From assembly GCF_000346615.1 (NCBI RefSeq), contig NZ_ANNU01000002.1, forward strand, positions 124,001 to 188,000: a DNA stretch of 64,000 nucleotides, given 5' to 3'. The stretch's first letter is position 1, and the number at the start of each line of letters is the position of its first letter. Under the pieces are notes generated by a model. It was not told the DNA's origin. It saw only the letters and a program-made list of their open reading frames with translations, and made no database searches. The stretch is from Nafulsella turpanensis ZLM-10. Lineage in GTDB: Bacteria; Bacteroidota; Bacteroidia; Cytophagales; Cyclobacteriaceae. This document shows positions 1-9,029 of this stretch, piece by piece. The translations under genes were made by a program, and so were the position numbers.

Positions 1-262
1 GTTCATTATAATAATTAGGGTTCCCCTGCAGGAGCGGGTTGTTGGCATAGAGGATGGCGGCAGAGTTATCAAGGCCAGGCTCTTCCTTTACATAAATCGA
101 CATGCTCACCGGGTATATTCTATGAGAGTATTTGTTTACCAGAAATGCAGCACATAAAGCTACCACCAGGCAGGCGATTACAGCATACCAGTATTTAAGC
201 ACGAAAAAGAGAAACTTTTTCAGATCCGCCAGTGCGTCATCCTGTTTTTTAATGGTTTGCAA
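1..262 (-). CDS. Wzz/Wzc-like exopolysaccharide chain-length protein, N-terminal part (cut by window edge)
   Basis: Only the first 87 or so codons are inside the window. They give a short charged N-terminus, one strong membrane helix (about residues 20-40, containing YWYAVIACLVVALCAAFLV) and then a periplasmic stretch with VSMSIYVKEEP. This is the layout of the Wzz/Wzc N-terminal domain that spans the inner membrane and controls polysaccharide chain length or export. No ATG is available: a TAG lies in frame three codons upstream, so the TTG at 260-262 is the likely start. It is the last visible gene of the minus-strand polysaccharide locus that includes the Wza-like exporter, which is the usual partner of such a protein. 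Whether a tyrosine kinase domain follows cannot be seen. Confidence 0.6.
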   Translation of the reverse strand, partial: MQTIKKQDDALADLKKFLFFVLKYWYAVIACLVVALCAAFLVNKYSHRIYPVSMSIYVKEEPGLDNSAAILYANNPLLQGNPNYYNE

Positions 263-842
263 TGATCCCTAATCGTTTATTTATTGTGGAACTTATTTTT
301 CCTGACTTGCAAATGTATAGAATTTCGGCTTCTTTTTAAGTGTTATTCCTATCACTTTCCTACTTCACAAATGTCCTTACCTCCCTCCCCCACTTATGTC
401 ATCCTGACGCCATAGCGGAAGGATCTTTCTTCGTTTCGGCTTCACTGGTGCTTCCATCTTGGAAAGGTCCGGCAACGGTCCCGGTCTGGCGTGAACCATT
501 GGGGAACCGCGTCCGACTCCCCTGTGGGGGCCGCTTTCATCGGGAGGTCAAACCATTTAAGTTGAGGATTCAGCAGTCAAAAAGCCTTCTCCCATTCAGG
601 AGATTGCCGCGCTGCGCTCGCAATGACAACACCATTGGGGATTATACTTTTTTGTTTCTTTACTAACCTCTCCTTTATTGTCATCCTGAAGCCGACCTGA
701 AGGATCTTTCTTCGCTTCGGCTTCATGGGTACTTCCATTTTAGAATGATCGCTTCGCGCGGCGCCCGCCTCCGTCGGGATGTCAAACCATTGAAGAAAGA
801 GACACTACAGCTCTCATCTCCGCTCCCTTTGCGAAGAACTTT
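263..842. repeat. Intergenic region with two REP-like GTCATCCTGA repeats
   Basis: No credible gene is seen. Two copies of one dispersed repeat lie here, starting near 398 and 680. Each opens with GTCATCCTGA, continues with AAGGATCTTTCTTCG and a C/T-rich middle, and ends near GTCAAACCATT. The same family returns twice downstream of the next gene. The 108-residue open frame over this stretch is only a translation of the repeat. Confidence 0.7.
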
Positions 843-1955
843 TTATTCGTAGTAATTAAACGTTTTATACCCCGAATCCATCAAATGTTTTTCGCGCTGC
901 ATTAGTTCCAGATCTGAACGGGTCATATCTTTTACAAGGGCAGGGAGGTCGTACTTTGGTTTCCAGCCCAGCTCTTCCCTGGCTTTGGTGGCATCGCCAA
1001 TCAGCAGTTCCACCTCTGTCGGGCGGAAATAACGCGGATCGACGGCTACAATTTCCTGTCCTGCAGGTAAGGGATACAGGCCGCTGCTGCTGCTTTTTAC
1101 ATAGCCTTTTTCCTCTACGCCTTCTCCTTTAAATTCCACTTCAATGCCAAGCTCTCCGAAAGTCATGCGCACAAATTCCCGCACCCTGGTGGTAATGCCG
1201 GTCGCAATTACATAATCATCGGCTTTATCGCCCTGCAGCACCCTGTACATGGCTTCCACATAGTCTTTGGCATGGCCCCAGTCGCGCTGCGCATCGAGGT
1301 TGCCCAGGAACATTTTTTCCTGCATACCTAAAGCGATACGGGCAGCGGCACGGGTGATTTTACGCGTCACAAAGGTCTCCCCTCTGATGGGCGATTCGTG
1401 GTTGAAGAGGATACCGTTGCAGGCATACATGCCATAGGCTTCACGATAGTTGACCGTAATCCAGTAGCCGTACAACTTGGCCACTGCATAAGGCGAGCGG
1501 GGATAGAAGGGTGTCTTTTCGCTTTGAGGTACCGCCTGTACCAAACCATAAAGTTCGGAGGTAGAAGCCTGGTAAATACGGGTTTTGTTGGTCAATCCTA
1601 ATATTCGCACCGCTTCCAGCACCCGTAGCGTACCCAGACCATCGGCATTGGCCGTGTATTCCGGCGTATCAAAGCTAACCTTAACATGGCTCATGGCGGC
1701 CAGGTTATAAATTTCATCCGGCTGCACTTCCTGGATGATACGGATGAGGTTGGTGGAATCCGTCAGGTCGCCATAATGCAGCTTCAGCCTGAGGTTTTGC
1801 TCATGCGGGTCCTGGTACAGGTGGTCGATACGGTCAGTATTAAAAAGGGAGGAGCGGCGTTTGAGGCCATGCACCATGTAGCCCTTTTTGATTAACAATT
1901 CCGCCAGGTAAGCACCATCCTGTCCGGTGATACCGGTGATTAAAGCAGTCTTCAT
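843..1955 (-). CDS. gmd: GDP-mannose 4,6-dehydratase
   Basis: Converts GDP-D-mannose to GDP-4-keto-6-deoxy-D-mannose, the first step to GDP-L-fucose and related deoxysugars, in the cytoplasm. The 370-residue length is normal. It is an extended short-chain dehydrogenase: the NAD(P)-binding [13 protein letters not shown] is at residues 7-19, the catalytic STSELYG at 131-137, and the YxxxK pair YAVAK at 156-160. RRSSLFNT near residues 33-40 is typical of GMD. It lies downstream of fcl on the same strand, but the two are about 950 bases apart, with repeats and a GIY-YIG gene between, so transcription as one unit is doubtful. The ATG start is clear. Confidence 0.96.
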   Translation of the reverse strand: MKTALITGITGQDGAYLAELLIKKGYMVHGLKRRSSLFNTDRIDHLYQDPHEQNLRLKLHYGDLTDSTNLIRIIQEVQPDEIYNLAAMSHVKVSFDTPEYTANADGLGTLRVLEAVRILGLTNKTRIYQASTSELYGLVQAVPQSEKTPFYPRSPYAVAKLYGYWITVNYREAYGMYACNGILFNHESPIRGETFVTRKITRAAARIALGMQEKMFLGNLDAQRDWGHAKDYVEAMYRVLQGDKADDYVIATGITTRVREFVRMTFGELGIEVEFKGEGVEEKGYVKSSSSGLYPLPAGQEIVAVDPRYFRPTEVELLIGDATKAREELGWKPKYDLPALVKDMTRSDLELMQREKHLMDSGYKTFNYYE

Positions 1956-2430
1956 ATAATGTTGTGGTTCACGCAGAGGGCGAATGTAGGGGTTTACGCA
2001 AAGTTCGCAAAGTTTTCTCGCCGCACATGTGTGTTTATCTCTTTTATTAATCTCTATTTTTCAATTCTTTAGTACTCAACTTAGTACTCAACGCTCCTTT
2101 ATGTCATCCTGAGGAATGAAGGCGACTAAGCGTCCCCAAAACCTCTTTCTTCGCCTCTGCTTCAATGGTGCTACCGACCTGGAAAGATCCCTCCTAAGGT
2201 CGGGATGACAATACATTTAAGAGGATGACAGACCATCGGAGACCTACTATTCCATTTCTTTACTACCTTCACCCCTACTTGTCATCCTGAGCCCAAAGGC
2301 GAAGGATCTTTCTCACTCAGGATTTTCCGTCAAGCTTCTGGTTGGGAAAGATCCCTCCTTTGGTCGGGATGACAGACCATTGATAAATGACCAGACCATT
2401 AATGATGACAATTCCGCCATTATATTTTTA
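1956..2430. repeat. Intergenic region with TTTGCG-type and GTCATCCTGA-type repeats
   Basis: Upstream of gmd there is a short repeat built on ACGCAAAGTTCGCAAAG (about 1971-2025). Related sequences occur at about 2765-2815 and 3915-3970. Two GTCATCCTGA units follow, at 2103-2209 and 2281-2373. Both end in GGTCGGGATGAC, which is the inverted copy of their own beginning, so each unit has terminal inverted repeats. No gene is seen. Confidence 0.7.
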
Positions 2431-2730
2431 CTACACCTCCCCGTTCAGGAACTTCCATTCAGGGTTGAAGTCTTCAATCAATTTCACCTTCTTTTCCCGA
2501 CGCCAGCCTTTTATTTCTTTTTCCTTCCTAATTGCATCCAGCACATTTGGATGCCTTTCCCAATAAACCAGGTGGAAACAGAAATATTTTTCCTGCAAAG
2601 GTTTCCTTCTTTCCCCTCTCTCACTGAAATGCTGGTCAAGACAATTCCGCAGGCCATTTGTCACGCCAGTGTAAAAACCTGTTTTAGCAGAATTCATCAG
2701 GAAATAGATATAATAATTATGATGGCTCAT
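2431..2730 (-). CDS. Small GIY-YIG domain protein, catalytic Arg replaced by Cys
   Basis: A 99-residue protein made of a single GIY-YIG nuclease-like domain of the YhbQ/UPF0213 type. The two signature strands are visible as YYIY (residues 6-9) and YTG (20-22), and the C-terminal helix carries the conserved REK-type glutamate in IRKEKEIKGW. The position that holds the conserved arginine in the two sister proteins of this window (TNNLTAR, TANLYAR) is a cysteine here (TNGLRNC, Cys30, codon TGT), so nuclease activity is doubtful. The gene sits alone in a repeat-rich spacer between fcl and gmd. The role of these single-domain proteins is not established; DNA repair or repeat mobility are guesses. 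Confidence 0.85.
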   Translation of the reverse strand: MSHHNYYIYFLMNSAKTGFYTGVTNGLRNCLDQHFSERGERRKPLQEKYFCFHLVYWERHPNVLDAIRKEKEIKGWRREKKVKLIEDFNPEWKFLNGEV

Positions 2731-2902
2731 GGATTTGTAGAAACATAATTATCAGGTTCATATCAGCCTTTGCGCCCTTCGCGCAAAACTTTGCGTCCTT
2801 GGCGGGAAGCTTCACCCCCGCAATTTAGCCCTTCCTGAAACTTTTTGCACCCTTAGGCAGGAAAATATTCCCGGCAAAAACCATTTTTTCTTACATAAAA
2901 AT

Positions 2903-3835
2903 CTACTCCAGGTAATTCTGCTTAAAGTCCTGATAAGCAGCTTCTATACCTTGCTTAAGCGGAGTGGAATGTTTCCAGCCAAGATCGTGCAACTTCCTTA
3001 CATTCATGAGCTTACGAGGTGTGCCGTCGGGTTTGCTAGTATCGAAGGAAATATGTCCCTCATAGCCGACAATATTCCTCACCAGCCGGGCCAGTTCTCC
3101 AATGGGAATATCTTCTCCCGTACCGATATTCACCAGCTCTTTTTCGTGGTAATGTTCCATCAGGAAGAGGCAGGCATCGGCCAGATCGTCGGCAAAGAGA
3201 AACTCGCGGCGGGGCGTTCCTGTACCCCACACCACCACCTCCGGCAGCTGCTGTTCCTTTGCTTCGTGGAAACGACGAATAAGGGCGGGCAGCACATGGG
3301 AATTTTCCGGGTGGTAATTATCGCCATAGCCATAGAGGTTGGTAGGCATGACCGATATAAAGTTGCAGCCATACTGGTCGCGGTAGGCCTCGCACAGCTT
3401 GATGCCGGCAATTTTGGCAATGGCATAGGGCTCATTGGTGGGCTCCAGCGGCCCGGTGAGCAGATACTCTTCCCGCAGCGGCTGAGGAGCCATTTTAGGA
3501 TAGATGCAGCTGGAGCCCAGGAACATCACCTTTCGCACCCCCTGCTGCCAGGAGGCATGAATGATATTGGACTCGATCATCAGGTTGTCGTAGAGGAATT
3601 CAGCCCGGTAGGTGTTATTGGCCAGTATGCCCCCTACTTTGGCCGCTGCCAGGAATACATAATCCGGTTTTTCTTCCGCAAAGAATTGATGAACAGCTGC
3701 CTGGTTCCGCAGGTCCAGTTCTTTTGAATTTCGGACAAGAATATTTTTGAAGCCCCGCTTAACAAGTGCACGCTTGATGGCCCCTCCCACCATCCCTCGA
3801 TGGCCTGCAATGTATATTTTCGAATCTTTATGCAT
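2903..3835 (-). CDS. fcl: GDP-L-fucose synthase
   Basis: Epimerase-reductase that turns the GMD product into GDP-L-fucose with NADPH. The short-chain dehydrogenase fold shows [10 protein letters not shown] near the N-terminus, the SSC catalytic serine region (about residues 108-110, in LGSSCIYP) and YAIAK at 137-141; LEPTNEPYA is characteristic of the family. A TTG two codons upstream is possible, but the ATG at 3833-3835 gives the usual [14 protein letters not shown] start and 310 residues. It follows the Wza-like gene on the same strand with a spacer of about 140 bases containing a TTTGCG-type repeat. Together with gmd it supplies fucose for the polysaccharide made by this locus. Confidence 0.95.
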   Translation of the reverse strand: MHKDSKIYIAGHRGMVGGAIKRALVKRGFKNILVRNSKELDLRNQAAVHQFFAEEKPDYVFLAAAKVGGILANNTYRAEFLYDNLMIESNIIHASWQQGVRKVMFLGSSCIYPKMAPQPLREEYLLTGPLEPTNEPYAIAKIAGIKLCEAYRDQYGCNFISVMPTNLYGYGDNYHPENSHVLPALIRRFHEAKEQQLPEVVVWGTGTPRREFLFADDLADACLFLMEHYHEKELVNIGTGEDIPIGELARLVRNIVGYEGHISFDTSKPDGTPRKLMNVRKLHDLGWKHSTPLKQGIEAAYQDFKQNYLE

Positions 3836-3977
3836 AATCAATTATTGTAACAGTTTCACGCTTATTTCACGAGAAGTCCGCGGATGTTTTCCCAAAAGCC
3901 GCAGAGAAGTATTTTTATTTTTCCTTAGCGACCTTGCGAAAAGAATTTGCGCGCTCTGCGCGGACCCTTCATCTTCC

Positions 3978-4763
3978 TTAATTTCCCCCTGGCCCAAAGC
4001 GGAGAAAGATCAGCGTAAGGGAGGTAAGAAGGGAAATTCCAAGGGCAATGTTCCGGGCAGTAAAGGTATTAAAGGTTTTGGCCTTGAGTGGTCTGACAAT
4101 GATGAGGTCGTTGGGCTTCAGGTAGAAGTAAGGCGATTCAATGAGCTCGTCATCCAGCAGGTTAACAAAGGCAATATCCACCTGCTCCCCCATTCGACGC
4201 ACGATCTTTACGTTGGCCCTGTCCGCATACTCACTCAGGCCGCCGGCATTCCCTACGGCTTCCATGATGCTGTATTTGGGGTCGAAGGTCGTGAAGGTGC
4301 CCTGCTGCGCCACTTCTCCCAGCACCGTATAATTGAAATTGAGGAGTTTAACCCGTACGGTAGGAGATTTAAGGTAGCCATCTACGGCCTGGAATATTTT
4401 TTGCCTGGCCTCCGGAAGGCTGAGCCCCTGTAGTTCGATCTCCCCTACCACGGGCAGTTCAATATTACCATCCGGGTCGATCAGGTAACCCGATAAGAGC
4501 GGATCCTCTCCTTCCGCACCTGTACTCCCCGCCTGGCTGAAAAAGTCGTATTCTTCAGGGGTAAGGCTGGCAATTTTAATAGACAGTATATCGCCCGGCT
4601 GCAGGGAATAGGCATAATCTCCTGCATACAGGGTTTTGACTACCGTATCTTTGGGATAATTATTCAGCTCTCCGGGCCTTTCCTGCAAATAGGTTTGTTT
4701 CCTTACCGGAACACATTGGGAGAAGAGGGTCAGCAACAGAAGTCCGACTAGTAACCTGTACAT
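3978..4763 (-). CDS. Wza-like polysaccharide export lipoprotein
   Basis: Outer-membrane polysaccharide export protein, 261 residues. It begins with a lipoprotein signal (MYRLLVGLLLLTLFSQC, lipid Cys17). The Poly_export domain follows (about 45-130, with LQPGDILSIKIAS) and then an SLBB domain (about 138-190, with VLGEVAQQGTF and GGLSEYADRANVKIVRR). A C-terminal hydrophobic helix (about 236-256) matches Bacteroidota Wza homologues. It is the first gene of the minus-strand polysaccharide group here and the natural partner of the Wzz/Wzc-like protein at the left edge. Its length is shorter than enterobacterial Wza but normal for this phylum. Confidence 0.92.
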   Translation of the reverse strand: MYRLLVGLLLLTLFSQCVPVRKQTYLQERPGELNNYPKDTVVKTLYAGDYAYSLQPGDILSIKIASLTPEEYDFFSQAGSTGAEGEDPLLSGYLIDPDGNIELPVVGEIELQGLSLPEARQKIFQAVDGYLKSPTVRVKLLNFNYTVLGEVAQQGTFTTFDPKYSIMEAVGNAGGLSEYADRANVKIVRRMGEQVDIAFVNLLDDELIESPYFYLKPNDLIIVRPLKAKTFNTFTARNIALGISLLTSLTLIFLRFGPGGN

Positions 4764-5594
4764 GAATTTATACTTATTTGAGCGGCCAAATATACTATTT
4801 TATATCACCATTCCCCAACGGCAGGTACTGCAATTCTATTGTTGTACCGCCCATGGGAAGGAGATCCCCGCCTGCGCGGGGATGACCTAGATCGTGCAGG
4901 CTGAGCAGGTCGGGTGGGAAGCGGTGGTAAGATGATGTATGTTCCAGGCGAGATAGCCAGCCTTGTCATGCCCGCAGGGCATCTGGAGATTACAAAGTTA
5001 GCAGAAAGGCTAAAAATTAATTGCTCTTCCCTCTCCAGGTTTTTCCTTACAGGAGAAACATCCTTAGATTCCCTGCGGGTAAAATAGGCTTATTCTGTCA
5101 TTTTCAGGTCAAAGGCAAATACGCGTCCCGGACTGCGCGTCCCGGACTGCCTGCTGAGCGGGGGATTTATTCAGTGGTTTTAATTCTACTCCTATTCAGG
5201 AGGTCGCCATTGGTGATTTTATACAAGGGAGACTTTCCTGCTATTGCGAGCCCGTCGCGCCATTACTCACATCTCCCGACTCCCGTCTCACGACTCATAC
5301 CTCATACCTCATACCTCATAAGCAAAACAATTTCACCTTCTTTCCTTTTACCTAAAAGGACAGCGCTCATGATGAGGATTCGGTAGAATTTACTGACTTT
5401 CACCTTTTTAGGAATATTTTTAGAAGAAGGGACGGAGAAAGAACCGGCAGGAATGCTGAAATGAAGCAGGACAAACGTTTGAGAAAGCAGGAAAAATCGC
5501 CATTTTTGCAGCTGAAGCGCGTAACAAATTCAAAAAAACACTTTTTTTATAGTATATTCGCTCCTGAAAAATTTTATATATAAACTTTTGAGAT
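4764..5594. other. Long intergenic region with palindromic repeats and a 7-base tandem repeat
   Basis: No convincing gene. A perfect 8-bp hairpin ATCCCCGC-CTGC-GCGGGGAT lies at 4864-4883, a CTTGTCAT-type repeat at 4961-4988, and a run of CTCATAC units at 5294-5320. The last 60 bases before citrate synthase are AT-rich and include TATATTCG, a weak match to the TAnnTTTG promoter box. Confidence 0.6.
5294..5320. repeat. CTCATAC tandem repeat, almost four units
   Basis: Three full units and one partial unit of CTCATAC in a row, preceded by the related words CTCCCGACTC and GTCTCACGACTC. Low-complexity spacer sequence with no known role. Confidence 0.8.
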
Positions 5595-6881
5595 ATGTCA
5601 GATACCGCAGAGTTAAAGTTTAACGGAAACACTTATCAGCTACCGGTCATAACAGGCTCTGAAAACGAGCAGGGCATTCAAATAAGCAACCTTCGGGCGG
5701 AGAGCGGGCTCATTACCATGGACCCCGGCTTTAAGAATACCGGCTCCACGCAGAGTGCCATTACTTTTCTGGATGGCGAAAAAGGAATTCTCCGTTACCG
5801 CGGATACAGCATCGAAGACCTTGCCGACCGCTCTACCTTCCTGGAAGTGGCTTACCTCCTGATTTACGGAGACCTTCCCAGCGCCGAGGCTTTCGCCAAA
5901 TTCCGCCAGGAAATCACTTTCCACACCCTTGTCCACGAAGACATTAAAAAAATTCTGGATGGCTTCCCGTCCAATGCGCACCCGATGGGTGTTCTTTCTT
6001 CCCTGGTGTGTACGCTAACAGCTTTTTATCCTAAATCGCTCGATCCAAACCGCAGCTGGGATGAAGTGAACCTGAGCATCATCCGCATACTGGCGAAGAT
6101 GCCGACTTTCGCGGCCTGGTCGTACAAAAACGAAATGGGCCACCCGGTTATTTATCCTGATAACAAGCTGGACTATTGCTCTAACTTCCTGCGTATGATG
6201 TTTGGTCTGCCAACCGATAATTACGAAGTGGACCCTGTGGTCGCTTCTGCCCTCGACAAGCTTCTCATCCTGCATGCCGACCACGAGCAGAACTGCTCTA
6301 CTTCTACGGTTCGGATTGTAGGCTCTTCGCAGGCCAGCCTGTACTCTGCGATTTCTGCCGGTATCAATGCCCTCTGGGGACCACTCCATGGTGGTGCCAA
6401 CCAGGCGGTAATTGAAATGCTGGAGCAGATTAAAGCCGATGGTGGCGACACTGCCAAGTTTATTGCCAAGGCAAAAGACAAGAACGATTCATTTCGCCTG
6501 ATGGGTTTTGGCCACCGGGTATACAAAAACTTCGACCCACGTGCCAAAATCATCAAGAAGGCAGCCGACGATGTGCTGAACAAGCTGGGTATCAACGACC
6601 CGATTCTGGAGATTGCCAAGAAGCTGGAAGAAACTGCCCTGAACGATGAGTACTTCGTGGAGCGCAAGCTGTACCCGAACGTTGACTTCTACTCAGGTAT
6701 TATCTACCGCGCCATCGGTATCCCTACTGAAATGTTTACGGTGATGTTTGCCCTGGGTCGCCTCCCCGGCTGGATTGCCCAGTGGAAAGAGATGCGCGAG
6801 AACCGCGAGCCAATCGGTCGCCCACGCCAGATTTACACCGGTCCACAGCTGCGCGAGTACGTTGACCTGAATAAGCGTTAA
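5595..6881 (+). CDS. gltA: Citrate synthase
   Basis: Condenses acetyl-CoA and oxaloacetate to citrate, the entry step of the TCA cycle. The 428 residues and the N-terminal beta-rich segment (ITFLDGEKGILRYRGYSIEDLA) fit the type II, hexameric bacterial enzyme. The catalytic triad is visible: His265 in GPLHGGANQ, His307 in GFGHRVYKNFDPRA and Asp364 in YPNVDFYSG. Monocistronic: a long repeat-rich spacer lies upstream and a strong terminator follows directly. The ATG start is clear. Confidence 0.98.
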   Translation: MSDTAELKFNGNTYQLPVITGSENEQGIQISNLRAESGLITMDPGFKNTGSTQSAITFLDGEKGILRYRGYSIEDLADRSTFLEVAYLLIYGDLPSAEAFAKFRQEITFHTLVHEDIKKILDGFPSNAHPMGVLSSLVCTLTAFYPKSLDPNRSWDEVNLSIIRILAKMPTFAAWSYKNEMGHPVIYPDNKLDYCSNFLRMMFGLPTDNYEVDPVVASALDKLLILHADHEQNCSTSTVRIVGSSQASLYSAISAGINALWGPLHGGANQAVIEMLEQIKADGGDTAKFIAKAKDKNDSFRLMGFGHRVYKNFDPRAKIIKKAADDVLNKLGINDPILEIAKKLEETALNDEYFVERKLYPNVDFYSGIIYRAIGIPTEMFTVMFALGRLPGWIAQWKEMRENREPIGRPRQIYTGPQLREYVDLNKR

Positions 6882-6903
6882 AAAATACTTTCTGTAATGG
6901 AAG

Positions 6904-6931
6904 AGCCCTGGAGAAATTCAGGGCTTTTTTT
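6904..6931 (+). terminator. Rho-independent terminator of gltA
   Basis: 7-bp stem AGCCCTG/CAGGGCT with an 8-base loop, followed by seven T residues, 23 bases after the stop codon. Confidence 0.9.
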
Positions 6932-8007
6932 GTATGCATGCAGAGGAGAGGGAAGAATTTCTCCTCCTGATTCTCTTGGTATAAGAAGCCCTTTTGTTCA
7001 GGTCTATTTTGCACAGCAGGCAAAAGAAGGATAACCGGAAGAGATTCCTGGTCTCCGCTAAAGCTCCGCAAGGAATGACGGTGAGGGAAATTATGCTCTA
7101 CGATATGGGAGGACGAGAAGGAAAGCTATGCTCGTGGTAAGCCTTATAAGGGCCCCGGGTCAGGGCAAATGAAAACTATAGACTTGAAGCTGATAACAAA
7201 CCCGAGGCGGAGCCTCCTGCCAGCGGGGAGCTTTTATGCGGGCGGAGGGCGTATAGGTTTTTGGTTCAATAGGAAGGGAAATGTTTTTTAACCAGTGTCC
7301 ATACCAGGGCGTTAGTGGCGCCGGGGAAAGAGGCTATAGCAATCACCTGATTCCGGCAATGGAACAAGAGGGAGAAGCTATTTATTGGCCCCTGTTTTAA
7401 GTTAGAAGGTTGCCACGCTCAGTCGCACCTCCTTCCCTCGTAATGACAGCCAGAGAAAACCTAGCCACCTTGTCATCCCCGCCAGGGGAGCTGGTGAGAC
7501 TTCCATGAAGAGTCAGGTGTAAATGGTCAACAAAACCACTCTTACTCCGCCTACCCCCTCCTCTAAAAGGGTTTCAAAAGTAAGGAGAAGCGAATAAGAT
7601 TTCCTGCCTGCGCGGCCCGGGGAAGGACAATAGGTGAGATGCTCATATTCAATTAATTTTTCTTTAAACCGGTTCAATGTTATAATGACAGACAAAGCTT
7701 CTTTTTCAGAACGGCTAACCTGAGGAATTCTAAGCCACCTTGTCATCCCCGAAGGGGATCTAAAGAAGTATCGGTTTGAAAAAGAATTGAAGAGAAAGAA
7801 AGAAGAAAAACCTTCCCTTTCCCCATAGAAGCGCTTCCTTTATATAAACAGCGCTAGCTTCCCTGCCTGTGCGGCCCGGGTGAATGACCAATCTGCTTAT
7901 TTAGCAAGAAATACCTGGTCAGAGCAGCTCCTTTACTTCTTTCATTAGAAACTCAAACCTTCGTCATTCCTTTCCAGTCATTTTAGAAAAGAGAACAGAA
8001 GGGATTA
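6932..8007. repeat. Repeat-rich intergenic region before the second GIY-YIG gene
   Basis: More than 1 kb without a credible gene. It contains a partial copy (7042-7087) of the unit found twice around 12.1-12.9 kb, two CTTGTCATCCCCG units (7466-7490 and 7736-7760, sharing AGCCACCTTGTCATCCCCG), and two GCCTGCGCGGCCCGG-type words (7601-7620 and 7861-7880). The 77-residue minus frame at 7513-7746 runs across these repeats and is not a believable gene. Confidence 0.65.
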
Positions 8008-8307
8008 ATGAGCAGGCAGCATAATTACTACGTCTATATCACAACCAATCCTAAAAAGACCGTGCTTTACACCGGCATGACCAACAATCTGACGGCTCGC
8101 CTCCAGCAGCATTACGCCAACAGAGGAAAGAAAGAAACTTTTGCCGGAAGTTATTTCTGTTATTGCCTCCTCTATTATGAAAGACACCAATACGTACAAC
8201 ATGCGATTGAACGGGAGAAGGAAATAAAGGGCTACAGCAGGCAGCAGAAAGAGGATTTAATTAGCGAGTTTAATCCGGAGTGGAATTTTCTGAATGTGAA
8301 TGAATGA
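8008..8307 (+). CDS. Small GIY-YIG domain protein with intact catalytic residues
   Basis: A 99-residue single-domain GIY-YIG protein: YYVY at residues 7-10, YTG at 21-23, the conserved Arg31 in TNNLTARLQQH, and the helix IEREKEIKGY with the metal-binding glutamate. It is clearly related to the gene at 2431-2730 over its full length, sharing the ending FNPEW-x-FLN. It is isolated, with repeat-filled spacers on both sides. The family resembles the nuclease domain of UvrC and YhbQ; what it cuts, if anything, is unknown. Confidence 0.87.
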   Translation: MSRQHNYYVYITTNPKKTVLYTGMTNNLTARLQQHYANRGKKETFAGSYFCYCLLYYERHQYVQHAIEREKEIKGYSRQQKEDLISEFNPEWNFLNVNE

Positions 8308-8768
8308 GCAAGTGCTGCTTCGGGTTTTACCGGATTTTTTTGTGAGGGTTTCCTTCTTTCCTAAGTATCCTCTTCTGCTCATCCTTTACCCATTCAGATC
8401 CCCTGCCTCCGCGGCCCGGCGGGATGACAAAGGAAAGGTCTCCTTCAATAGTGTCCATAATTTAGCAGTGGTTCCTTTGGTTCCTTTCCGCCAGTTGAAC
8501 AACTGCTCCCTAAAAAGCCTATTGCAGAAAGAGAATCCACTTTGTCACCCCCGAAGGAGGGCTAGAAAAGCCATCGGCAGGAAAAAGAACTTCTACTCCT
8601 AAATGGTAAAAACCGGCATAGCAGGAGAAGAATTAATTGTGCAGGATATGGCTGCCTTTCCCTCCTTCTATTATTTTTCTGCACTTAGTCTGCATGCATA
8701 CTATATTTTCTGTATATTCACCCACCAGAATTCATAATTTCTAATTGATCATTTTTAATTACTATACC
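8308..8768. repeat. Intergenic region with two repeat units
   Basis: Contains a GCGGCCCGGCGGGATGAC word (8401-8420) and a CTTTGTCACCCCCG unit (8536-8562). The final 70 bases before the acyl-CoA-binding protein gene are AT-rich and probably hold its promoter, but no exact TAnnTTTG box is seen. The 100-residue frame across this region is repeat-derived. Confidence 0.6.
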
Positions 8769-9029
8769 ATGGCTACACCAGAACAATTCGAGGCGGCTGT
8801 TCAACAGTCAAAAACACTTCCCCAACGCCCTTCCAATGATGACCTTCTGTTACTATATGCCCTCTTTAAGCAGGCGACCGAAGGCGATGTGAGCGGAGAG
8901 CGACCGGGTGGTTTTGACTTTAAAGCCATTGCCAAATATGATGCCTGGGCGGCTCAAAAAGGCAAAAGTGGCGAAGAGGCCCGGGACGGGTATGTGAAAC
9001 TTGTAGAAAGACTTGCAAATAATCAATAA
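8769..9029 (+). CDS. Acyl-CoA-binding protein
   Basis: Small cytosolic four-helix protein that binds medium- to long-chain acyl-CoA esters. The 86-residue length and the family pattern are normal: LLLLYALFKQATEGDV (second helix, with the acyl-CoA-contacting tyrosine and lysine), FDFKAIAKYDAWAAQKGKS (third helix) and EEARDGYVKLVERL at the end. An in-frame ATA eight codons upstream is not a likely start; the ATG giving MATPEQFEAAV matches the family. The gene stands alone and is followed by an unusual double hairpin instead of a classic terminator. Confidence 0.93.
   Translation: MATPEQFEAAVQQSKTLPQRPSNDDLLLLYALFKQATEGDVSGERPGGFDFKAIAKYDAWAAQKGKSGEEARDGYVKLVERLANNQ

Noticed and set aside
340-666. 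108-residue plus-strand frame
   Set aside because: Composed of GTCATCCTGA repeat sequence; no protein-like features and no homologue that I recognise.
7513-7746. 77-residue minus-strand frame
   Set aside because: Spans two repeat units, has no start context and ends in repeat-derived residues.
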